Of a stretch of DNA of 26,510 nucleotides, positions 1 through 6,498 are shown in pieces. Under the pieces are notes generated by a model. It saw nothing but the letters and a program-made list of their open reading frames with translations. It was not told the DNA's origin and did not search any database. The stretch is taken from contig FR895316.1 in assembly GCA_000434995.1 (NCBI GenBank), forward strand, positions 104,826-131,335. The letters are read 5' to 3'. The DNA comes from Firmicutes bacterium CAG:341. Lineage in GTDB: Bacteria > Bacillota > Clostridia > Oscillospirales > Acutalibacteraceae. The stretch's first letter is position 1; each line of letters begins with the position of its first letter. A program made the position numbers and the translations under genes.

Positions 1-1
1 C

Positions 2-946
2 GGTTCTGTTCGCCAGCCGGCATCATTTTGCGGTATAGTCGGCCTTAAGCCTACTTACGGTGCTGTTTCGCGTTACGGTCTTATTGCATACGGTTCATCG
101 CTTGACCAAATCGGTGTACTTGCAAACAGTGTAAAAGACACAGCGACTGTATTTGATGCTATCAGCGGTGTTGATGAACATGACCAAACAAGTGTTGACT
201 ATGACTTTGGCAACATAAGCGATTCATTGGGCCAAGCTGATGTTAAAGGCCTTAAAATCGGTGTTGCAAAAGAGTATTTTGAGGGTATTAACGAAGAAAT
301 TAAAGACGCTATATTCTCTGCAATTAAGGAATATGAGAAAAACGGGGCTGAAATTATAGATATTAAGCTTCCTGTATTACAGCAGGCACTTCCTGTTTAC
401 TATATTATTGCCTGCGCAGAAGCTTCATCAAACCTCGGCAGATATGACGGTATCAGATACGGCTATCGCGCAGAAAATTTCAATGATGTTGAAGAAATGA
501 TACTTAAAACAAGAACCGAAGGTTTCGGTGACGAAGTTAAAAGAAGAATTATGCTTGGCACTTATGTGCTTAGTTCAGGTTACTATGACGCATATTATAA
601 AAAAGCCTGCCTTCTTCGCCAAAATCTCATTTCCGATTTTGATGATATATTCAACACCTGTGATGTGCTTATTGCACCGACTGCTCCTAACACAGCATTT
701 GAACTCGGTTTCAAGGGGGCATCACCTGTTGATATGTATTTATCGGATATTGCCACCGTTCCAATCAACATTACCGGTGTACCTGCTATCAGCGTACCTG
801 TCAAAAATGATAAAAACGGTTTACCTATCGGTATGCAAATCATAGGCAAGAAATTCAGCGAAAAGAAAATTCTTGATGTTGCATACTTTTATGAAAAGCT
901 CAATAAGAGCGAGGTTGAAGATTTTAACGGAGGTGTTACAGTATGA
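2..946 (+). CDS. gatA: GatA, Asp-tRNA(Asn)/Glu-tRNA(Gln) amidotransferase subunit A (5' truncated by window edge)
   Basis: Amidase subunit of GatCAB, which releases ammonia from glutamine and passes it to GatB for transamidation of misacylated tRNA in the cytoplasm. The frame is open from base 2 and begins inside the amidase signature: GSVRQPASFCGIVGLKPTYG, then YGLIAYGSSLDQIG. The Ser in the second codon aligns with the acyl-enzyme nucleophile of the Ser-cisSer-Lys triad; the Lys and the first Ser lie outside the window. The C-terminal part (APTAPNTAF, then PINITGVPAISVPV and GLPIGMQIIGK) is typical of GatA. 314 residues are present of about 480-490 usual for the family. An internal TTG at 227 is not the start, because homology continues upstream of it. 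The stop overlaps the gatB start (ATGA), indicating translational coupling; gatC probably lies just upstream. Confidence 0.97.
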   Translation, partial: GSVRQPASFCGIVGLKPTYGAVSRYGLIAYGSSLDQIGVLANSVKDTATVFDAISGVDEHDQTSVDYDFGNISDSLGQADVKGLKIGVAKEYFEGINEEIKDAIFSAIKEYEKNGAEIIDIKLPVLQQALPVYYIIACAEASSNLGRYDGIRYGYRAENFNDVEEMILKTRTEGFGDEVKRRIMLGTYVLSSGYYDAYYKKACLLRQNLISDFDDIFNTCDVLIAPTAPNTAFELGFKGASPVDMYLSDIATVPINITGVPAISVPVKNDKNGLPIGMQIIGKKFSEKKILDVAYFYEKLNKSEVEDFNGGVTV

Positions 947-2358
947 GTTACAAATTAGTTTGCGGTATTGAAACACATATTGAACTTGCAACAAAAACTA
1001 AAATCTTCTGTTCCTGCACAACACAATTCGGCGGCGAACCTAATACTCACTGTTGCCCTGTTTGCACAGGTCAGCCGGGCGCACTGCCTGTATTAAACCG
1101 TGAAGTTATTGCATTTGCAGTAAGAGCAGGACTTGCAGTTCACTGTAAAATCAACAATAATTCTCATATGGACAGAAAAAACTATGTTTACCCTGACCTT
1201 CCTAAAGCTTATCAAATTTCACAGTTTGACGAGCCTGTTTGCGTAGACGGTTATGTTGAACTTGATTCCGGCAAAAAAATCAGAATTGAGCGTATTCATA
1301 TTGAAGAAGATGCCGGAAAGCTTATTCACGAAGACGGATATACTTATGTTGACTATAACCGTGGCGGTGTTCCGCTTATAGAAATAGTATCAATGGCTGA
1401 TATTGAAACACCGGAGGAAGCAAAGGAATATGCTGAAAAGTTGCAGCTTATTATGCGAAATGTAGGCGTATCGGACTGTAAAATGCAAGAGGGTTCAATG
1501 AGATGCGATGTAAATGTATCTATTCACGAACCGGGAGAGCCTTGGGGTACAAGAACGGAAATCAAAAATATCAACTCACTTTCAAACATTGTCAGAGCAA
1601 TGGAACTTGAAATGGAAAGGCAAGAGGATATTATTGAATCCGGCGAAAAAGTTATTCAGTCAACAATGCGCTATGATGCAAACAGCGATACTGTATATGT
1701 TTTGCGTTCAAAGGAAAATGCAGATGATTACCGCTATTTCCCGGAACCTGATATTCTTCGTTTCTACATTTCACCTGAAAGTGTGGAAGAAATAAGAAAA
1801 TCTTTGCCGGAACTTCCGGATGCTAAACTCAAAAGATATGTTGAGGATATGAAGCTTCCTGAAAATAACGCAAGGCTTATTTATAAATACAGAAATGTTA
1901 CAGAATTTTTTGACAGTGCTGTAAAAGAGGGCGCAAGTGCATCAAATGTGCTTAACCTGATTATCGGCACAATTTATGCCACACTCCAAACAGAAGAAGA
2001 CAAAGAAAACTTTGAAATAAAAACTACCGCAAAGCAAATGGCAGAACTTGTAAAACTCATTGATGATAAAAAAATCAGAGCAAACAAGGCAAAAGAAGTG
2101 CTTGCAGAAATGCTTGAAAGCGGCAAGGATGTAAGCGAATACATTAAGGCTGATGATCTTAAGGGCATGAGCGACGATGATCTCAAAGTTCTTTGCCAAG
2201 GTGCAATTGACGCTAATCCAAAAGCTGTGGAAGATATTAAAAACGGCAAGGATAAAGCCATCAATGTAATGTTTGGCTATGTTATGAAAAATTCAAAGGG
2301 CAAAGCCGATGTAGGCAAAGCATCACAAATCATTAAAGAAATCATTGCAAATATGTAA
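943..2358 (+). CDS. gatB: GatB, Asp-tRNA(Asn)/Glu-tRNA(Gln) amidotransferase subunit B
   Basis: Kinase/transamidase subunit that phosphorylates the misacylated Asp or Glu on tRNA and amidates it with ammonia from GatA. 471 aa, full length for the family. The N-terminal cradle domain shows KLVCGIETHIEL, a Cys pair C23-x-C25 and C38-x2-C41 as expected for the zinc site, GQPGALPVLN, YVYPDLPKAYQISQFD and VDYNRGGVPLIEIVS. The central region has DCKMQEGSMRCDVNVSI, and the C-terminal ~150 residues are the helical YqeY-like tRNA-binding tail. ATG at 943 is preceded by GGAGG (929-933) and overlaps the gatA stop by 4 bases. Transcription should end in the hairpin at 2363-2406. The genes imply that this organism makes Asn-tRNA and/or Gln-tRNA by the indirect route. 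Confidence 0.98.
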   Translation: MSYKLVCGIETHIELATKTKIFCSCTTQFGGEPNTHCCPVCTGQPGALPVLNREVIAFAVRAGLAVHCKINNNSHMDRKNYVYPDLPKAYQISQFDEPVCVDGYVELDSGKKIRIERIHIEEDAGKLIHEDGYTYVDYNRGGVPLIEIVSMADIETPEEAKEYAEKLQLIMRNVGVSDCKMQEGSMRCDVNVSIHEPGEPWGTRTEIKNINSLSNIVRAMELEMERQEDIIESGEKVIQSTMRYDANSDTVYVLRSKENADDYRYFPEPDILRFYISPESVEEIRKSLPELPDAKLKRYVEDMKLPENNARLIYKYRNVTEFFDSAVKEGASASNVLNLIIGTIYATLQTEEDKENFEIKTTAKQMAELVKLIDDKKIRANKAKEVLAEMLESGKDVSEYIKADDLKGMSDDDLKVLCQGAIDANPKAVEDIKNGKDKAINVMFGYVMKNSKGKADVGKASQIIKEIIANM

Positions 2359-2362
2359 TGAA

Positions 2363-2406
2363 AAGCAAAACACTCCGTACCGATTAAGGTACGGAGTGTT
2401 TTGCTT
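2363..2406. terminator. Bidirectional hairpin terminator between gatB and the convergent HAD gene
   Basis: Perfect 19-bp inverted repeat (2363-2381 and 2388-2406) with a 6-base loop GATTAA. The arms end in AAGCAAAA and TTTTGCTT, so a T-rich run is read from either direction. The loop contains the stop codon of the minus-strand HAD gene, and one arm encodes its last residues KHSVP. Confidence 0.85.
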
Positions 2407-3016
2407 CGTTAATAAGTTTATCAAGCTCGTTTAAAAGGAATTCTTTTGATATTACCTCTGCCGCATCAATGCCGAATTTTCTTGCCGCAATTATATTTTC
2501 TTTTCTGTCATCAAAGAAAATCGACTTTGATTTATCAAGCGAATACTTACTGCAAAGCGCTTCATAAATTCTCAAATCGGGCTTTGTAATATTTATCATA
2601 TAAGATACCATTAAGCCGTCAATATCTTTCATAAAATCGGCATACTGCGTATGCTTTTTAAACAAGCTTTCAGGGTAGTTTGAAAGCAGATAAATATTAT
2701 AGCCACATTTTTTCAAAGTGTGTACCCTTTCCCACACATCTGCTCGGGCTATATGCATATATTCACCGTGTTCCATAAAAAATGATATTGCTTTTGCATC
2801 ATTCGGGTGCTTTTTGCAATAAGCATTTTTTATTTCTTCATCCGTCATAGTAGCCAAGTCAAAAATATGCCACAAATCATCACTGTCATTAAACAGTTCA
2901 TCGCATACTCTTTTGGCGTCATTTTCGTTCAAGCCATAATCTTGAAGCATTCTTTCAGGGCGATATTCCAAAAGCACATTGCCCACATCAAAAATTACAT
3001 TTTCATATTTTTTCAT
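2384..3016 (-). CDS. HAD-superfamily hydrolase (YihX-like sugar phosphatase type)
   Basis: Predicted cytoplasmic phosphatase of HAD subfamily IA, 210 aa. Motif I is VIFDVGNVLLEY with nucleophile Asp10; the usual second Asp is Gly12, as in YihX-like glucose-1-phosphatases. Motif II is LLSN (Ser112), motif III is Lys145 in TKPDLRIY, and motif IV is FFDDRKEN (Asp169/Asp170). Residues 15-100 form the helical cap. It is the last gene of nanE-nanA-HAD: its ATG directly abuts the nanA stop (TAAATG) and no clear Shine-Dalgarno is visible, so translation is probably coupled to nanA. The context suggests a sugar-phosphate substrate linked to amino-sugar catabolism, but this is inference; the family is broad in specificity. 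Confidence 0.9.
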   Translation of the reverse strand: MKKYENVIFDVGNVLLEYRPERMLQDYGLNENDAKRVCDELFNDSDDLWHIFDLATMTDEEIKNAYCKKHPNDAKAISFFMEHGEYMHIARADVWERVHTLKKCGYNIYLLSNYPESLFKKHTQYADFMKDIDGLMVSYMINITKPDLRIYEALCSKYSLDKSKSIFFDDRKENIIAARKFGIDAAEVISKEFLLNELDKLINEAKHSVP

Positions 3017-3919
3017 TTAATTTATTTCGCTAACATATTTATTTATTTTATCTGCAATAGGCTTTGCAGCTTCGCGCTCAACCGGTAAAAACGGACTTCT
3101 CGGCTCACCGCATTCTATTCCAAAGCGAAGAGAAATAACCTGCTTTGCAGCACCGTAAAGAGATTTGCAAGACAGCAAATCAAAAATACATTCGTTAATT
3201 TTAAACTGAAGTGCCTTTGCTTTTTCGATTTCATTATTATTAACAAGCCTGTCAAGCTCAACAAAAAGTTCCGGCATACAGCCATATGTTCCGCCGATAC
3301 CTGCATTTGCACCCATAAGCCTGCCGCCTACAAACTGCTCATCGGAACCGTTAAAAATAATAAAATCATCATTTTTGACTGCACTTCTGTATCTTTCCAT
3401 AAGAAAAACGGGTTCAGCAGAATTTTTAACACCGATTACTTTCGGATTTTTTGCCATTTCGGCAAGAAGCTCGGGTGAAAGATTAAAACCGGTAAGCTGC
3501 GGAATATTATAAATAATAAAAGGAAGTGAAGTTGACTCAATAATCGAATTCCAATGAAGCTTTACACTTTCCTCGCTTAAATGGTAATAAACGCAAGGAA
3601 CAGCGGAAATTGCATCAACACCGAGGCTTTCGCAATCTTTGGCAAGTTCAATGCTCTCTTTAGTTGATGCACAGCCGATATGAACTATTACCGTAAAATC
3701 ATCACCTGCTGCTTCTTTTACAGCTTTTGCGACCTGCTTTCTTTCCTCGGTTGAAAGAAGAAAGCCCTCACCCGTTGAACCGCAAGCGTAAACACCTTTT
3801 ACACCAAGTGATTTATATACTCTTACAAGTGCTTTGATTTTTTCAACATCTATATTGTCATTTTCATCATAAATTGCGTTTAAAGCACAAAACACACCTT
3901 TAAATTTATCTAAATTCAT
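3017..3919 (-). CDS. nanA: N-acetylneuraminate lyase
   Basis: Class I aldolase that splits N-acetylneuraminate to N-acetylmannosamine and pyruvate; DapA/NanA (TIM-barrel) family. With the start at 3919 (MNLDKFKG) the protein is 300 aa, the Schiff-base lysine is Lys165 (GVKNSAEP) and the catalytic tyrosine is Tyr137 (IIYNIPQLTGF), matching the numbering of E. coli NanA. ACGSTGEGFLLSTEERK is the pyruvate-binding loop, and NGSDEQFVGGRLMGANAGI followed by GGTYG is closer to sialic acid lyases than to DapA. GAGGTT lies 8 bases before this ATG. The frame stays open to 3964, but that extension would overlap nanE and lacks family similarity. It follows nanE by 25 bases in the same operon. Confidence 0.93.
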   Translation of the reverse strand: MNLDKFKGVFCALNAIYDENDNIDVEKIKALVRVYKSLGVKGVYACGSTGEGFLLSTEERKQVAKAVKEAAGDDFTVIVHIGCASTKESIELAKDCESLGVDAISAVPCVYYHLSEESVKLHWNSIIESTSLPFIIYNIPQLTGFNLSPELLAEMAKNPKVIGVKNSAEPVFLMERYRSAVKNDDFIIFNGSDEQFVGGRLMGANAGIGGTYGCMPELFVELDRLVNNNEIEKAKALQFKINECIFDLLSCKSLYGAAKQVISLRFGIECGEPRSPFLPVEREAAKPIADKINKYVSEIN

Positions 3920-3944
3920 TTTAATAACCTCAATACTTATATTT

Positions 3945-4631
3945 TTATAAAAGAACTTCCGCAAAATGCTTTGTAATATCTCTCGGACGGGTGATTGCAG
4001 TGCCTACTACCGCCGAATGAACACCAATATCAATTGCTTTTTTTAACTGCTCCGGCACCCATATGCCACCCTCGGCAATAACAGGAGTGTGAAGTTCGGA
4101 TACATACCTTTGCATTAAATTAAAATCAGGAAGCGGTGTGCCCTTTGTGTAAGGTGTATATCCTGCCATAGTTGTACCGATAAGGTTAAAACCGAGTTCT
4201 TCAGCCTTTTTACCCTCGTCAAAACAGCTTGTGTCCGCCATAAAAAGCTGATTAGGATATTTTTCTCTCACTTTTGTAAAGAAAGCTTCAAGTGTTTCAC
4301 CGTTAGGTCTTAATCTGTTCGTAGCGTCAATGGCAATGATTTCGCACCCTGTTTCCACAAGTGCATCCACCTCTTTCATTGTAGGAGTGATATAAACATC
4401 ACTGTCATCATATTCCTGCTTAATTATACCTATAAGCGGCAAATCAACTTTTTCCTTAATTGCTTTAATATCAACAACCGTATTTGCCCTGATACCTACT
4501 GCACCGCCAAGCTTTGCTGCCAAGGCCATTTTGGACATAATATAGCTGTCATAAAGCGGTTCGCTTGCAAGTGCCTGGCAAGATACTATAAGCCCACCTT
4601 TAATTTTATCAAGTATTTCTTTATTGGTCAT
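3945..4631 (-). CDS. nanE: N-acetylmannosamine-6-phosphate 2-epimerase
   Basis: Converts ManNAc-6-phosphate to GlcNAc-6-phosphate, the step linking sialic acid breakdown to the amino-sugar pathway. 228 aa, the usual length. Family motifs in order: GGLIVSCQALASEPLY near the N terminus, VGIRAN, PLIGIIKQEYDDSDVYITPT, IIAIDATNRLRPNG, MADTSCFDEG, TTMAGYT, VIAEGGIWVPEQ and VVGTAITRP (phosphate-binding end of the TIM barrel). It is the first gene of nanE-nanA-HAD, with its own promoter just upstream. No ManNAc kinase (NanK), sialic acid transporter or sialidase is present in the window, so the rest of the pathway must be encoded elsewhere or replaced. Confidence 0.95.
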   Translation of the reverse strand: MTNKEILDKIKGGLIVSCQALASEPLYDSYIMSKMALAAKLGGAVGIRANTVVDIKAIKEKVDLPLIGIIKQEYDDSDVYITPTMKEVDALVETGCEIIAIDATNRLRPNGETLEAFFTKVREKYPNQLFMADTSCFDEGKKAEELGFNLIGTTMAGYTPYTKGTPLPDFNLMQRYVSELHTPVIAEGGIWVPEQLKKAIDIGVHSAVVGTAITRPRDITKHFAEVLL

Positions 4632-4659
4632 ATTCCCACTCTTTCCCTTATTTTATTTG

Positions 4660-4688
4660 ATTATATCACCGTAAAACTACAAAATCAA
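4660..4688 (-). promoter_or_regulatory. Sigma-A-type promoter of the nanE-nanA-HAD operon
   Basis: On the minus strand: -35 TTGATT (4683-4688), 17-base spacer, extended -10 TGaTATAAT with the hexamer at 4660-4665. It lies 29 bases before the nanE start and overlaps the tail of the lipoprotein terminator. Confidence 0.7.
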
Positions 4689-4692
4689 GAAA

Positions 4693-4714
4693 AGGAGCGA
4701 CAAAAGCCGCTCCT
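4693..4714 (-). terminator. Intrinsic terminator after the lipoprotein gene
   Basis: 7-bp stem AGGAGCG/CGCTCCT with an 8-base loop, just after the stop codon. It is followed on the minus strand by TTTCTTGATTTT, a modest T-run. Confidence 0.65.
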
Positions 4715-4719
4715 AAAAA

Positions 4720-5727
4720 TTATTTGTTCCAATTTAATGCTTTGATTGAAAAGCCGAGTGTTGAATCAAGCTTATTCTTTTGTATTACAGCTTCAACATG
4801 CTTTACATCACCTGCACCCGATACCTTGCCTGTTACTTTATAAAAGTTGTTGTCGCCAAGGTCTTCAATCTTGGTGATTTTAACTGTTTGCTTCTTTTTT
4901 GGATATTCTTTTACGGTAAATGTATCATTCTTTTTGTTATACTTAATAGGCACATTTGAAAACTTTTCTACTTGAGTTTTGAAATTAACAACTGTTTGCC
5001 CATAAAATTTGAAAAGGTTTAATACAACAGGGCTTGATGGGTATGTATCTGCAGTACCACCGTCGTGCTGTGCCATCCATACTGCTGTGTATGCGGCAAT
5101 TTTAATAGGTACACCGTCAGAATTTTCATAATTTTCAAGATAAAGATATGGCACTTCAAGCATATTAGCTACGATTTGCATATCACTTTTTGAAAAGTTA
5201 ACTTCTTTACCGGTTGCAGAAATTTTAGGTACAGTTTCATTTTTATCAAATTTAGTGGTATCTGCTGTTTTTGTAAGTTCCGCTTTTTTGTTTATAGTGC
5301 CTGTCAGTCTAGGTGCTTTGGTTGTATTGCCGGTAGTGAACTTTTTGGTTGAGGTCGTTTTGGCTGTGGTTGCAACCGTGCTTTCAATTTTCGCCGTTAC
5401 AGGCTTACCGCTTTTTTTAGTAACGGCGTTACCATTTTTATCAATCTTCTGGGCATATGTTTTGCCCTTTTTATCTTTTTTGTATACAACATCCACATCT
5501 GTTGTAACCTTATTGCCCTTTTTGTCCGTAACAGCTTTGCCGCGGTCATTAGTAACAGTTTCTGTTTCAACTCCGTATTCATCACCGCTGTTATCAAGGT
5601 CACTCGCCTGCGCAGTTGATTTAGGTGCGGTTGTAGGTTCGCCGTCATCATCATTTTTAGAACAAGCAACTAAAGTAAATGTTAAAATCATTATAACGCA
5701 AAGTGACAAAGCAAAAGCTTTTTTCAT
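4720..5727 (-). CDS. Repeat-containing surface lipoprotein of unknown function
   Basis: 335 aa, not recognised beyond its architecture. Residues 1-22 are a lipoprotein signal peptide ending in lipobox LVAC (lipidated Cys22), so it should be anchored on the outer face of the membrane. Residues ~23-55 are an acidic/Thr/Ser linker. Residues ~57-112 hold about five degenerate copies of a short motif of form VT-D/K-K-x-G-x-x-VT (VTNDRGKAVT, VTDKKGNKVT, KIDKNGNAVT, VTKKSGKPVT and a weaker DKKGKTYAQ). Residues ~113-168 are a Thr/Lys-rich spacer, and ~169-335 look like a folded domain with alternating beta segments at the end (KKQTVKITKIEDLG, YKVTGKVSGAG). ATG at 5727 is preceded by AGGGG. It is a single-gene unit between its own promoter and terminator. 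A wall-spanning stalk carrying a C-terminal domain is inferred. Confidence 0.85.
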   Translation of the reverse strand: MKKAFALSLCVIMILTFTLVACSKNDDDGEPTTAPKSTAQASDLDNSGDEYGVETETVTNDRGKAVTDKKGNKVTTDVDVVYKKDKKGKTYAQKIDKNGNAVTKKSGKPVTAKIESTVATTAKTTSTKKFTTGNTTKAPRLTGTINKKAELTKTADTTKFDKNETVPKISATGKEVNFSKSDMQIVANMLEVPYLYLENYENSDGVPIKIAAYTAVWMAQHDGGTADTYPSSPVVLNLFKFYGQTVVNFKTQVEKFSNVPIKYNKKNDTFTVKEYPKKKQTVKITKIEDLGDNNFYKVTGKVSGAGDVKHVEAVIQKNKLDSTLGFSIKALNWNK

Positions 5728-5768
5728 ATTATAACATCCCCTAATAATAACACAAAATTATATTTTAT

Positions 5769-5797
5769 ATTATATATATACATACTTTATTTGTAAA
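5769..5797 (-). promoter_or_regulatory. Promoter of the lipoprotein gene
   Basis: On the minus strand: -35 TTTACA (5792-5797), 17-base spacer, -10 TATAAT (5769-5774), about 40 bases upstream of the ATG. The region is very AT-rich, so chance matches are possible. Confidence 0.6.
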
Positions 5798-5844
5798 TAT
5801 ATTTTAGTAAAAATGAACAGATTTTTAACTCATTATTCACACTA

Positions 5845-5873
5845 TTTACATAATTAAGCTTTAGTGATAATAT
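5845..5873 (+). promoter_or_regulatory. Possible promoter of the small membrane protein gene
   Basis: -35 TTTACA (5845-5850), 17-base spacer, -10 TAATAT (5868-5873), 30 bases before the first ATG. The -10 has two mismatches to consensus. Confidence 0.4.
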
Positions 5874-5902
5874 GTTTATTAACTGAAAATAATAACATAT
5901 AA

Positions 5903-6445
5903 ATGGTGATTAACTTGAAAAATTCGACTAAACTTGCAGTATGCTCGCTTTCAACCGCACTCGGTGTGCTAATGCTGTTTTTAGGCGGGATAACAATGGT
6001 GTTAGCCTATGCCGCGCCGATGTTTTTAGGGATTATAATGATTATGTTAAAGCGCACTTTCGGTACAAAAAGCGCGTGGATAACTTTTATAGCAACAAGC
6101 CTTTTATCCTTTATTTTGGTTACGGATAAGGAATGTATGATGATGTATGTAATCTTTTTCGGCTACTACCCTATCGTGCGTGAATATTTCACTAAAATAA
6201 AAAACAAAGCATTTCGCATAATTACAAAGCTTACATTTTTTAATATTATGATGATTTTGTGCCAAGTGATTTTAATCAAAATTTTCGGCATTCCGTTTTT
6301 GGAAGACGGGCAGGGCAAATCTTTTATAATTGTATTTGCATTACTTATGAACCTATTGTTTTTAGTATACGAGCTGATGATTGAAAAAGTCACACTTCTC
6401 TATATTTATAAGCTTGAAAAAAGAATCAAAAAGATTTTTAAATAA
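5903..6445 (+). CDS. Small polytopic membrane protein of unknown function
   Basis: 180 aa with about six hydrophobic segments: ~11-30 (SLSTALGVLMLFLGGITMVL), ~31-50, ~58-75, ~79-96, ~108-126 and ~140-168, ending in a basic tail (KLEKRIKKIFK). Size, topology and the N-terminal pattern (short basic start, then LSTAL) resemble S-component-like membrane proteins of energy-coupling-factor transporters, but no substrate-specific motif is recognised, so this is only a suggestion. Start choice: ATG at 5903 has no clear Shine-Dalgarno, whereas TTG at 5915 is preceded by GGTGAT (5905-5910), able to pair with the 16S tail; the protein would then begin MKNSTKLAV and be 176 aa. Single-gene unit ending at the hairpin 6450-6485. 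Confidence 0.8.
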   Translation: MVINLKNSTKLAVCSLSTALGVLMLFLGGITMVLAYAAPMFLGIIMIMLKRTFGTKSAWITFIATSLLSFILVTDKECMMMYVIFFGYYPIVREYFTKIKNKAFRIITKLTFFNIMMILCQVILIKIFGIPFLEDGQGKSFIIVFALLMNLLFLVYELMIEKVTLLYIYKLEKRIKKIFK

Positions 6446-6449
6446 ATAC

Positions 6450-6485
6450 AAAAACCTGCTGATACACAAGTATCAGCAGGTTTTT
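6450..6485. terminator. Bidirectional terminator between the membrane protein and carboxypeptidase genes
   Basis: Perfect 16-bp stem (6450-6465 and 6470-6485) with a 4-base loop ACAA; the arms begin with AAAAA and end with TTTTT, so it works in both directions between convergent genes. Confidence 0.88.
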
Positions 6486-6498
6486 CAGTGTTATGAAA

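Noticed and set aside
227..946. Separate 239-aa gene starting with TTG at 227
   Set aside because: GatA homology and the open frame continue upstream to base 2, so this is an internal codon of the truncated gatA.
3920..3964. N-terminal extension of nanA to 3964
   Set aside because: It overlaps nanE, lacks a ribosome binding site, and the 3919 start gives the expected length and catalytic numbering.
5255..5734. 159-aa open frame on the plus strand opposite the lipoprotein
   Set aside because: It is the antisense of the Thr/Lys-rich repeat region, giving a Val/Leu/Ser-rich shadow; no ribosome binding site and no family similarity.
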